Of a stretch of 64,000 nucleotides of DNA, positions 22,549 through 33,274 are shown one piece after another; the first letter of the stretch is position 1, and the number at the start of each line of letters is the position of its first letter. The stretch comes from Phlyctochytrium arcticum (taxonomy: Eukaryota > Chytridiomycota > Chytridiomycetes > Chytridiales > Chytridiaceae). The notes under the pieces were generated by a model. The model was not told the origin of the DNA, made no database searches, and saw only the letters and a list, made by a program, of their open reading frames with translations. The translations under genes and the position numbers were made by a program. The stretch lies in NCBI GenBank assembly GCA_025602905.1, contig JAHLKI010000008.1, positions 744,001-808,000 on the forward strand, written 5' to 3'.

Positions 22549-25500
22549 ACTTGCAAGTTGGGTTGCGGCACTAGTCTGTTCTGGTTCGGGCCGAATGAAA
22601 TTGCAGCCTGCAACAAGGCAATTCTGAGAGCAACTTTGAGCGCTGAATTTTGAGATTCCGACTGGTGTGGCTGGTATCTCAAGTTGGGCACTAAAATAGT
22701 ATTTTGATGACAGGCTGTCACTGCCAGCAGTCTGGCCAGCAGTATCAGGGCCCGTGAGGCTGGCAGCTCGCACTTCAGTTCTCAGTTCTCCGGTCGTGCA
22801 TCTGATCTTGGATCTTGGAAGAGATCATGTTTTCTTCAGCGTAATGGACTTCTTTAAATAGCTTAAAGTTTTGAATCTACTGACACTCTTGTCTTGTGAC
22901 ATGATATTGGTGAGAAAATCGGGACGCTTGTATGGGCACGCGAGAAGGCTTACCTGGGGATGTCGCTCATCCCCTGCCTAATCTACTGTCTTTTCTGTGA
23001 AGTCATCAAATTCGAACAAGTTCCTGCAACACCTTGTCGTTTGGCTTGAAGTATGCGAAGTCATCTTTGGTTAGCCTGCTTGACAATACCGTCCACTCAT
23101 TGCCCTACAAGCTTGTTGCGATGGAGAATTGTCCTCGGCTTGTTCTCAGGGGCCGCATAATCACTCCCATCAGAATCGAGGATTAAGACTTTTTCCACAA
23201 TCATGTGACAAATGGCCAGCCAAGCACATAGGTCCGGAACCCGCGGATTAGGCAATTCAAGGCAAATATCGTGGTGCGTATGACCATGTTCTTGGGTACA
23301 ATCAGTGTCCTCAAATTTGGCCGCACGGGCATTCCCGCAAGGACTGCGTCAGTATCTTGTAGCACTAATGGGCTGGAAAGATTCGGCCGACTGGATGGGG
23401 AGTTAACCTGAAAATATTCTGTTACGACAGTGCGCTTGGGGAAATGATCACCTGCGGGAACATTTGGAGGGGTTCCGAGAGTGCCGAGAGTCCGAGAAGT
23501 TGGGATGCTGTTCACTGTAGTGACAACATCATGGAGCTCGTGTTCTCGATAAGCAAAGTATTCTATATGCCTGAAAAGACACAATGTGACTTTTTTCAAT
23601 ATGACATTTGTATCGAACTCGAATGTCGAGTATCCTGACCCATGCGTTTTGATCCACCCCTCATCTTTTTCCATCTTTATTCTAAAATGACTAGCCGTTG
23701 AGTAGATGAGCACTCCAGGACCGGGTTAGAGAAATGGATGGTTACGTATATGGAATTTTTTTGTATTTTGGGGAAGGTGTATCATTCAAGAGAGTAGAGT
23801 TTTGAGATGGCGAGGGAGTGCATATATAGCGACTTTAAAGCGCACCTCCATCAAGTACCAGGTAAATCGGGCACACTGGCATCGGCCGTGGTATATACCA
23901 GTGCGTTCTCTGTGTACAATACACGTATACTCCACGTGTGGCGCCTCCGAGACTGTTTCTCCCACGGTGTCCCTATCATGAAGATCCAAAAACTACTCAC
24001 TGGCGGCCCACCTGCAGCCCACAGTGACTCAAAAAGAATCAAGGAAAGAAATCACTATAACAGAATCGTCCAAGAAATCTGTTTCTGGCCACGTCAGGTG
24101 TCCGTAGCGTATGTGCAGATCCCTGGCCATCGACATACAAACTTCTCAAGCTCAGTGAGAGTTAAAACCATTCACTAGTAATCCAAAAATGATCAAGGAA
24201 AAAAACTACTACACCAGAATGGTCCAAGGAATCTGTTTCTGGTGTCAGTAGCGTATGTGCATGCCCCTGGCCGTCCAAATCCACGTTTCTCCCACCCGGT
24301 CCAGCTCAGAGAGAGCTAAGAACTATTCACTGGCGGCCCGCAGTGATTCAAAAATTACCAAGGAAAAAAAGCACTATACCAGAATCTTTCAAGGAACCCG
24401 TTTCTGGCTACCTCAGGTCGTCAGAGCGTATGTGCATGTCTCTGGCCGCCGAAATGCATGTCAAACCTGCGGTGAACATTTTGGCACTTTACGCGTACCT
24501 GGCATACACGGGTACTCCACCGCAATTACAGTTTTGGAAGCAGCAGTCCCTCATTGGGATGTTGAGGAACTCAAAACGGCATAGATGGCTATAACGCGGT
24601 GAGTACCCGTCTGGCCCGACTGGGCCAGCGGAGTTTTAAATTCTGCATAGTCGGAACATATCGGAAGTCGGAAAGTATCGGAAGACTTGATTCCTCAACT
24701 CGTAGAGGTTGGCGACCCTTCCTGGGCATCACTAGAACGACAACGTGGAGCGTTCATTAGAATATGTTATATGGATGCTCCCGTTAAGAAACACACAGTT
24801 TGCCATCGTCCGGCTAATCTGCCGAAAATTAGGAAGTTAAGGAGTTAACTCTAAAATGCAAAGATACCCAGCCATCAACCATTGTTGCGGTCTGTGGCTA
24901 GTATGATGGTCGCGAATGCAGCAACATGAAGGAGCCGATTGTTATTCTGCAAAGATGCCCATCATGAAGTAAGTCGAACACTTGAGAATCCAAGACTCTC
25001 TATAGTCTGCTTATTTTCTGAGCAAACAAAATGCCTCGAGACCACAGTGGCTTGCTATATACCAAGATCCGCCTCGCTCAGTATCATATTCTTCGGCCTT
25101 TACATTTGCAACTTGAAGGATGTGACAGAGTCTCCAGCAGCAACAGCGAGTACGCGTAAAGTGCGTACACAGCCACCTCGACGCGCATGTCGTAAGCAAA
25201 ACGCGTTGTGAAGATTCGACGCGTGAAGGCCGAGTGGGCCCAAAATGGGCCTCCCGACACTCACAATTGAAGCGTGATGCAGATAAGGCGCCAGACAAAC
25301 AATCTCAGATACTCATAGTACTCACCTTATTCAGCTGAGTCTTGGCCTGAGTCTTCTAGCGCCCTTTTTCCGTAATACTTGATGACGAACGCCTTACTTT
25401 CCTAATGCTTCGCCGGATTACTGAGTTGTCAACACATGTCATGCTGCCTTCAGGTCCTGAAAGTCCCCGGACTGCCCACAAATGTTATAACAGCGATCGC

Positions 25501-25836
25501 GTTTGCCTGTAACGCGCTTTTTTCCCTGGAGTATTTATGTCGGACGTTGTTTGTATCTCTGAATAAACAAGCTCGTGGGAGTAAAGCTCCTCTCCCCCGT
25601 CCCCCCCTCCGCTTCTTTAAGCCCCAATACTCTTTTCCGACAGCCTACCCGAACGTTCATTTGAAATACTGCAGTTTTTGAGGATCGTTTTCGGAACCTT
25701 CAAGAAGCATCTTTCGTGGGGCAGTCGCGTTCGCCAGATCCTCATCAAATAGCTCGGGAAATATTTAACTGTCCGGATTTAGTTCGTTCTCCCTACTTTT
25801 CCCAACTTTACCTTTGCCTTCAGTGCGTGCAAAACA
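22549..25836. other. Gene-poor region of 3.3 kb
   Basis: No exon chain or known domain was found. Contents: the decayed tandem repeat at 23990-24480, a perfect 7-bp inverted repeat CTGGCCC/GGGCCAG around GACT at 24611-24628, clustered TCGGAA words near 24650-24687, and GC-rich patches near 25200-25260. A 170-codon open frame on the minus strand (23713-23201) starts at a non-ATG codon and matches nothing I know. The pyrimidine-rich end at 25740-25836 is probably the promoter of the next gene. Confidence 0.55.
23990..24480. repeat. Three diverged tandem copies of a ~155-175 bp unit
   Basis: Copies start near 23990, 24166 and 24321. All three share, in order, a TCACT(GGCGGCCC) start, CAAAAA.. 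ATCAAGGAAA, ACTA.A.CAGAAT, TCCAAG(G)AA, TCTGTTTCTGG, TCAG..GT, GCGTATGTGCA and CCCTGGCC. Copies 1 and 3 are most alike and can be translated in parallel (SDSK.. KE..HY.RI), whereas copy 2 has lost the GGCGGCCC block and carries indels that change frame. Confidence 0.8.
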
Positions 25837-28494
25837 ATGATTTCCGATCCCGCTCATGCGGCCGCTGAGGCTTTGGTGAGCTTCCATTCAGCCCCGGTTC
25901 ATCAATACCGGCCGCCCAATCCCATGATGAATGAGCATTTGTCCAAAGTCGGCCCAGTTGTCGGAAATACTTTTGCGGAGCGAGGCGAGACCAACCCCGG
26001 ACCACTTCTGACTTCAGCTTCGAGACCGACGCAGGGAACTCTTGATGTCGTGAGCAATCATGCATCATCCGCACCGCCAACAAGTAACGCAAATTCCAAA
26101 TCTGACAACAAAATTCCCCGAACCTCATCAGCGGCTACGCCAAATCCTCCTCGACAACCCCGCGGCCCAATTTCGGTTAGAAAAGCTTCAGTCCAAGGCC
26201 CTCAGCGTCACAATGGCAATTTCCCTGTAACCGACAAGCCAATGGACTGGCGATACGAATTTCCAGCTCAAGTCACATCGCAGCCCGAACTCAACCCCGG
26301 CAAGAGTTTTGATCAAAGCCACTCTCACAATCTCCGGCAAGACCTAATGGCGGTAGACGGATCTAACGATCTGGAGGCTTTCCAACTCGCTGCGCATGAT
26401 CAGCAGCTTGTACACAAACAGCGGTTGCAGCGGGAGGAGGCGACGGGTACTAAGAGTGGTGGGCGAGAAACAGAAGGAATCCCTCGGGTGGCTGCTGCTG
26501 CGGAAGGGACATATGGTGCATCAGACGGAACCGCGCAGGAACCGGGTTCGCATGTTGCTGTATTCAATGGGCAACTTAGACCTCCTGCAGGATCAAGAAA
26601 ACAACATGCGGCAATGTATTCGGTGCGCCGTCGACATCCTGTCAAGCTGAAGCCACTTGCTCCTGAAGCAGCAATGATGGAGGGCGGTAAAGATGGATCC
26701 AGTGATATTACCGGGAACAGTGCAGAACGGGCAAGCGGCGCACGAAAACCAGTGCCACTACCTTCGATCAGATCTATCTTGACTCCCCGCGTGGTGGTTC
26801 GGCGGGTGGCTGCTGCACCACCTGGTTCGGCCAGAGGCGTCTATCCTGGTCATCCCAATATGCACCAACATGTATATCCACATCCCCCACAGCGTGTACC
26901 ATCACGCTCGGTCGTGATGACCCCCAATGGACCAGTTTTGATTCAAGGCCGAGCACCGCAGCGAATGCCAGTGATGTACCGCGAAGAGGCACCGGTTTCC
27001 ATGGAGAGTGAATCACCGACATCTCCTACTGGCGGAACAGTGGACAATCCCTATGCGCCGTCCATGCCAATTCATCGCTCCTACCTTCCACCGTCAGCTC
27101 CGCAAGTTTTGGGGTCACCGAGCGAAGAACCAAGGAGTGTCTTTGTACGAGGTGGTGCAGCAGGATACCGACCGGTGCCTCCACATGCTACGCATCACCT
27201 GCCCGCATCTTATCCCAATGTGGTACCCGGACCTCCAGTGTACTACTCTGTTCCACCCCCCGGTTACCCTCCTGGAGCGCATCTCCCCATTTCAATGCCG
27301 CGATACACCCGCTCTGCACCTACGAGCGCTTGTACGGACCCAGCATTTCATTCAGGTGCAGAACACCGAACCCTTCCACAGCAAGTAGCGCCTTCCTCTC
27401 TCCAACACATCCCTTTTGCTGGAAACCCCATGGATGATATGCTGCAGCAGAAAAATCATCATATCCACCATCTTCACACACAAAATATCATGCTACAGAG
27501 GCAGCTCGCTTCAATTCAATCGCGCGACAGTCAATCAAGCCGGAGCTCCAACGGCGAAGGTGATGCCTTACACAGCGGAGAATCACGGCCAGTTTCTACA
27601 ACTTCAGAAAAGACTTCACTAGTTGTACAGAAGTCGATAGGTGACGCGGATAAGATGGATGAAGTCGCGACGCGCTCAGTGTCGCCCGCCTCGCAAGCAT
27701 CTCCTTCGGCTGTTTCGCCAATGTCCAAGCTTACTTTGGCTACCCCACCCACAACAAGGCGATCTTCCTTCAAGCCTCGAGTCACTCCTTCCCCACCCCT
27801 CATCCAACATATTCCACACTTTCGCCGTCCATGCACACCGTGTCCCCAACACAACCATCACCACCACATGCATCAGCAGCCACTAGCACCTCATTACAAG
27901 CATGCGCACCCAAGAGAACGAAATTTAGGAGCATCCGCGCCAGCTCCTCCACATAGGCGAAAGCCGTACTCGGTGGCAGTTGTTTATACTACAGGCTCGC
28001 ATCCTGCGCAGCAATCCCGGGCAAATGAGCGCTCTATGCGCATTTCCAGCCATAGCTCAACGAGCCCTGCTCAGGATCGCACTCCTAAGCTAATGGAGAT
28101 GCCATCAAGTAGCAATGCCTCTCATCAAGTTCCCTTGCACATATCTAGTGGTCCGGCAACCCCATTCAACACCATGAGTCCTGAAGCGCACCTTTTACCA
28201 TCACCGGCATCCTCGTGTTCCCCGCCGTCTCCCCGCGAAGGATTAGATACCCCGTCTTTCACACCGCAGATTGAGGCGGAGCAAGGTACCTCATTTAATG
28301 AAGAACCGCGTACATCGACTGCGCAAGAATCAGCCCCCGGACACACAAAGCAAACGCTGGAAAAGTTGGGACAGTTTTTGCATCATCGTCGAGTATCCAT
28401 CTCTTCCCTCACAAGCCCTCACTTGATCGAGCCGATTGAAGTGAGCGATGGTACCGGCCAACATACCAGCGAATACGGAAGCACAGCAGCGTAA
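25837..28494 (+). CDS. Large intronless disordered Pro/Ser/His-rich protein
   Basis: An 885-residue open frame from an ATG, with no introns. Nearly the whole protein is low complexity: Pro, Ser, Ala and His rich, with PGYPPG-type stretches near 480 and His clusters near 540 and 670. A short leucine/glutamine helix near 530-555 (DDMLQQKNHHIHHLHTQN) could form a coiled coil. Two basic-hydrophobic islands stand out, RRRHPVKLKPLAPE near 265 and LEKLGQFLHHRRVSISSL near 845. There is no catalytic domain. Length of the open frame argues for a real gene; I cannot assign a function. A scaffold or transcription-related role would be a guess. Confidence 0.7.
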   Translation: MISDPAHAAAEALVSFHSAPVHQYRPPNPMMNEHLSKVGPVVGNTFAERGETNPGPLLTSASRPTQGTLDVVSNHASSAPPTSNANSKSDNKIPRTSSAATPNPPRQPRGPISVRKASVQGPQRHNGNFPVTDKPMDWRYEFPAQVTSQPELNPGKSFDQSHSHNLRQDLMAVDGSNDLEAFQLAAHDQQLVHKQRLQREEATGTKSGGRETEGIPRVAAAAEGTYGASDGTAQEPGSHVAVFNGQLRPPAGSRKQHAAMYSVRRRHPVKLKPLAPEAAMMEGGKDGSSDITGNSAERASGARKPVPLPSIRSILTPRVVVRRVAAAPPGSARGVYPGHPNMHQHVYPHPPQRVPSRSVVMTPNGPVLIQGRAPQRMPVMYREEAPVSMESESPTSPTGGTVDNPYAPSMPIHRSYLPPSAPQVLGSPSEEPRSVFVRGGAAGYRPVPPHATHHLPASYPNVVPGPPVYYSVPPPGYPPGAHLPISMPRYTRSAPTSACTDPAFHSGAEHRTLPQQVAPSSLQHIPFAGNPMDDMLQQKNHHIHHLHTQNIMLQRQLASIQSRDSQSSRSSNGEGDALHSGESRPVSTTSEKTSLVVQKSIGDADKMDEVATRSVSPASQASPSAVSPMSKLTLATPPTTRRSSFKPRVTPSPPLIQHIPHFRRPCTPCPQHNHHHHMHQQPLAPHYKHAHPRERNLGASAPAPPHRRKPYSVAVVYTTGSHPAQQSRANERSMRISSHSSTSPAQDRTPKLMEMPSSSNASHQVPLHISSGPATPFNTMSPEAHLLPSPASSCSPPSPREGLDTPSFTPQIEAEQGTSFNEEPRTSTAQESAPGHTKQTLEKLGQFLHHRRVSISSLTSPHLIEPIEVSDGTGQHTSEYGSTAA

Positions 28495-29092
28495 CCACTT
28501 CACCAGCATTCCCATCCCTATAGCATCCCGACCGCCAAAGGACACGCAAAAAAACAGTTATTTAAGGCTTCCGCAGGCCAAGCATTCTAAATTATGTAAA
28601 ACTTCATACACATTTTTGATTTTTGAACCAGAGATCAAAAGCGTTTTTGTAAAAATTTGAAATACATCACCACGATACTTTGAACCTTATATTCCTTTGC
28701 GTAAAAACATTAGAAGGCTTGGGATATCATGAAGACAATATCAATTGAAGAGGTCCAGTCTGCTCACCACTCAGTTTTTTCTCGATCCAGGCCGTCTTTC
28801 AGACCGTTTACTTGTTTGTGCGATATTTTCTGGGAAAAAAAATGAATCCGTATTTCACCTCGAGACAAAGTGAATCTTTAATCCAACTATCCTTCTCTTC
28901 TCAATCAGAAGTACCGAAGACTTTTCCTGCCGACACTCGACAGTGGACACTGGACAAGGATTGCAGGGAAGGCGCGCAGCACGGTTGCTGCGGAATATGA
29001 ACCTGCTTTTGGTTTTATTGAATTGACGGAGGTTGATTTTCCTGGAAACCCCAGAACGTCACTTGCAAAAATCTTGTTGCAACAATCCCAAA
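28495..29092. other. Intergenic region
   Basis: About 600 bases between two plus-strand genes. It is AT-rich with no recognisable coding or repeat feature; it presumably contains the 3' UTR of the disordered protein and the promoter of the deubiquitinase. Confidence 0.5.
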
Positions 29093-31836
29093 ATGACTAA
29101 AAAGACAAAGGCAAAGAAGAAGACGAAGCGCTCGACGGTCCCTCGGAGGACAGAGTCGGGAACATTGGTTGAGAGTACAGAGAGTCGTAAGTTTCGACGT
29201 TTCAAGAACGGGCACTCTGTCACTGAACACCTTTCCTTTAGTCGCCATGAGTGATGGGGAGGAAGTCACTGATGAGACCAATGGGCCCAAGAAGTGCCCG
29301 CATTTAAAATCAGCCGTACGAATCACCCGCTTGTCCCGCTCTTTGCCCAGTACACTCGCCAAGGGAGCATTTTGCACGGTATGGCTTCATGGAAGCCTTG
29401 CACTGGGCCAACCAACTAATCATTCTGTCTAATAGACGTGCAAGAAAGAGGATGCTCGTCAGAAAGGGCAGACAAAGAACAATAAGTCCGCTACCAGTGA
29501 GACTGAGTTATCTGTAGAGGAGAATGCAGAAGGGAAAGCATCGACTGAGCCTACAACGCTTTGGCTTTGTTTGAAATGTGGCCAAGCAAATTGCGGCAGG
29601 CAGGACAAGGCTCATGCTGTCGCTCATTATGACGGTGAACACCACGAGGTTGCTATAAACATTGAGACATTGGAGTGCTGGTTGGTACCACAAGTTGCGT
29701 GTATGACCGGACGATTCCGCTGATGGCTAATAGGTGCTACGCGTGTGATGAAGAAGTGATTGGCACACCAACGCACAATCAGCTTGCCATCGAAAGCAAG
29801 CAAATGGTTGAGAAGATTCTGAAGCCCAAAAATGCCTCAAAAGGTGTGCCACGATCCTTTCGAAACTGCCAGCGTTTCACTAATTTTCATCGAAAGTAAC
29901 GGTTGCAGAACCAAAACCAATCACAAAGAAGTTGAAAAAGTACCCAATAAATGCGCCCGGATTGAATAATTTGGGAAACACGTAAGCTTGCACGAGACCT
30001 CTTTAATGCAAACACCAACACTCGATATTCAGATGCTTCTTCAACTCTGTCATGCAATGTATTGCGTATACCCAACCATTATTCGATCGCCTAAAGACTG
30101 CAGACGAGGAAAATCAGCTTGTCAAAGGCCCCTTCACTGGGGCACTATACGGTTTCCTCAACCAGATGAAAGCAACGGGCGAGACTGGTGGGACGGTCAA
30201 TCCAAGAGATCTTTTCAGTTGTCTGAGCAATACGTGGAGAATCTATCGCATGTACGGACAGCAAGACAGTCATGAGCTGCTTCGGCGCCTGCTGGATGGG
30301 GTCAGGGAAGAACAACTGAAAAAGGACGAAAATGACAAAACCATCCCAAACCAACGAACACTCGTGGAGAATTGTTTTGGCGGGGAGTTGGTTCAAGCCA
30401 TTGTTTGTGATCGTTGCAAACATGTTTCGTACTCCTTGGAAGAATACATGGACCTTTCGCTGCCGATCGCGGCGGAAGCTAAAGCCCGCGGAGGCCTCCT
30501 CGGTGCTCTGTCTCGATATCGTTCAAAGTCACCTTCACCAACGAGCTCAGTGGAGAAGACCGCGAAAGAAGTCGTCAACTCGGTGATTGATGATGTGGTG
30601 GACAAATTGGGCAATCTGACATTGGATCCCATAGCTAACAGCTCACCTTACACCACAGACCAAAAGCATCTTGTATTTATAGATACCCTGCTGCAGACTT
30701 TGGCCAAACCCCAAGAGTCGAATGGAGATAGTAAAGCTGACACACCAGCTACTCTGGAGAAGTGCTTGGCGGACTTTATGGGCGTGGAAACACTGGAAGG
30801 TGATAGTGCGTATGCCTGCGACTACTGCTATAAGCTCAAGTACGGCGTCACCCCTGAGGAGGAACGGGCAGCCGCGAAAAAGGCCAAAGATGATGCAGCA
30901 GCACTCACACCGTCACCCACCGATCTTGTCAAGAAGACCGAGGACGAAGATGATGTCAAGAAGTCCGAGGACGAAGATACTGTCAAAAGGACTGAGGACG
31001 AAGATACTGTCAAGAAGTCCGAGGACGAAGATGATGTCAAGAAGACCGAGGGCGAAGATACTGTCAAGAAGACAGAGGACGAAGAGGCCGTCATGAAGAC
31101 GGAGAACGAAGATGCTGACAAGAACTCGGAAGACGAGGATGCTGCCACGTCGCGCTCAAGCGAGGAGGAGACCGTGGTGCAAGCTGAAGATGTAGTCACT
31201 GTAACTAGTTCAGAATCAGTAACGACCGAAGTGGCAGTTGAGGAAGACATCGTAGCAGAAGCTAACACAAATAAGGACTTGGAGCTAAGCACTGGGGCGG
31301 AAGCTACAACCACTGTAGCAGCGCCGATTACCATAGTCGAACCCCGGCAACGAATTTGCAATCGAGCCTTTAAGCGGTATCTGCTTCACAGTGTTCCGGA
31401 TGTGCTTGTCGTGCAACTGAAGCGGTTCCAGTCATCTGGATTTGCTGGGCGAACAAAGAAATGTGATGATCCCGTGATCTTTCAAGAGTTTTTGGATTTA
31501 CAGCCATTTATGGCCCCGGCAGCGGTTGATGCAGCTGTGCAGAACGCGGATCGCAAGGCTCTTGGCCATCGTGAGAGTGGTCGATACCGCTTAAATGGTG
31601 TTGTGGTTCATGGTGGAGGACTGTTTTCCGGGCACTACACGGCCTACGTCCGTATTCTCCAGAATGCTACCCTCGCCAAACAGCAATCAGCACTCGGCGA
31701 CGACGACAATGATGCGGTGATTGAGTGGGCATACTGCAGCGATACCAATGTTCGTGCAAGTACCATAGAAGAAGTTTTATGCAGCCAGGCCTATCTGCTC
31801 CTGTATGAGCGCATGGCGGAATCTGTAGGACGTTAG
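29093..31836 (+). CDS. Ubiquitin carboxyl-terminal hydrolase, USP16/USP45 type
   Basis: Six exons starting at ATG 29093 join to about 820 residues. After a Lys-rich start, a zinc-finger UBP domain begins CPHLKSAVRI, with the CxxC and His clusters at LWLCLKCGQANCGR and HAVAHYDGEHHEV. The peptidase C19 core follows: the Cys box GLNNLGNT/CFFNS is split by the last intron (catalytic Cys encoded at about 30037), then QQDSHELLRRLL. The His box is GRYRLNGVVVHGGGLFSGHYTAYVR and the end is SDTNVRASTIEEVL. USP16 removes ubiquitin from histone H2A and ribosomal proteins in animals. Between Cys and His boxes lies an acidic 9-residue repeat block. All catalytic residues are present. Confidence 0.93.
30928..31143 (+). 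repeat. Eight tandem 27-bp coding repeats (VKKTEDEDD-like)
   Basis: Eight head-to-tail 27-base units within the deubiquitinase, each encoding a 9-residue variant of VKK(T/S)EDED(D/T). The first five are close copies; the last three have drifted. Each unit carries an S/T-E-D-E site of casein kinase 2 type. The block sits in the loop between the catalytic boxes, which varies greatly across the USP family. Confidence 0.95.
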
Positions 31837-33274
31837 AGTACTCTCCTTTGCCCCCTCGCCCCAAGAGTCAAAGATCTATACCAGGTCCCATCTTTTCCTC
31901 CTTCACACAGAGACTGATGGTTTCGCATCAGACTGCATTCTATCTATTGCCACGTAAAATGCTAGTATCATACTAGTTTTGCTGAATCAATGTAAGTTTG
32001 ACATCACGTAAAGACTGCTGGTATGGGGATGCGTAAATACTACTACATGCCCAGTGGCCTTATTGTCCACCTGGCCACCAATCACCAATTTCATAGAACA
32101 GAGTTTCTGAATCTGACACCGAAACACTTTGCGCGCGTGGGAGTATTGGCCGTGGAGATGCATGAGGAAACCGATGTTCACATCTCATTTGATACGAAGC
32201 TTTTACAGCCTAGAACCTATCACACAGTTGCAGATGCCGGCGAGCTTTGCCCATTCAACCGCCAGTGCTTTCAATGGGTGCGCGCCCCATTTTGACAGGT
32301 AGTCAGACGCGTCAGCTGAGACCCCTTTCCATCCTTATATTGTACGTTTCTTACAAGCGCATTGGTACATAACAGTCAAGCGCATTCACAGAGTCACAAT
32401 CCTGCCTTTGCACCAAGTGTCAGACCACTTGCAATGTGCCCATGTGGCAATGTAGATGACAGAGTGGAGCGCTACAAAGCTCTTCGGTCCGACGTCGTTT
32501 TCCCCGCCCAACGCTCATCCAGGCAGGCGAGTCTGAAGGATTAAGCACCTTCTCTACCCTCGCTACATTTATACGTCGGAATGTCACGGATCGAAAGCTT
32601 CCGAGTACGAATCTCGGCCAATGTTTTTCCCCACTTTTTCCACTTTGCTGTGCACCCCATTTTGACAGGTAGCCCTGAGGTGGTCAAACTGCGCACTCTA
32701 TTTCTCCCAGCTCCTTGCGAGCTTCTGGAGTTGGCGCACGATCTTAAAGAGTTGAAATAATGGCTTTTTTCACCACAGTTCGCAAAAAGTTGACATCTTA
32801 GAGAGCGTACATGAACTGATGGATCATATATCGACTGAGTCCGTATTTCAGACATCAAAATTTTCCGGAAGATAGTCGATGATGTTGAATCTAAGTTTCG
32901 GCGGCGGTAACTGGGGTTTCAACGGGCTTCCTTCGATTGTTCCGGTGGTCCATTCTTGGAAAATGATGTTTCCAGAAGGTGTTCAAATTTTATATCGAAA
33001 ATCGTTCAATTTTCAATTTAAGAAGGAGCATTGTTGACCCCCCTACTTGACCAGACTCCGTTGCCCAAAACATTTACATCCATCTTTCGAGTATTCCTTC
33101 GGGTTTTCGTTGCTCGAGTCTACTCGAATACTACTGGACAAAAGGTTGATCCAAATTTCGTTGTCGGCGGTCTGCTTACCCAATCCTTTGGCACGAGTAC
33201 CGCAAGATCGGAGTCGTTTCGTCCGTTTGACAAGTGCTCGCACCCAGGTTAGCTGATCCAGAAGAGTCCCTGCA
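31837..33274. other. Intergenic region with an 18-bp direct repeat
   Basis: About 1.4 kb. The words CCCCATTTTGACAGGTAG at 32285-32302 and 32655-32672 are identical, 370 bases apart, with further partial likeness just upstream (GTGC). A 90-codon ATG open frame at 32023-32295 overlaps the first copy; it shows no known domain and I leave it unassigned. No other gene is visible. Confidence 0.55.

Noticed and set aside
23201..23713. 170-codon minus-strand frame as a gene
   Set aside because: Begins at GTG, no recognisable domain, no splice partners, located in a gene-poor repeat-bearing gap.
30828..31361. 177-codon Ser/Thr/Val-rich open frame on the minus strand
   Set aside because: It is antisense to the acidic repeat of the deubiquitinase; its repeats are the mirror of GAC/GAA codons.
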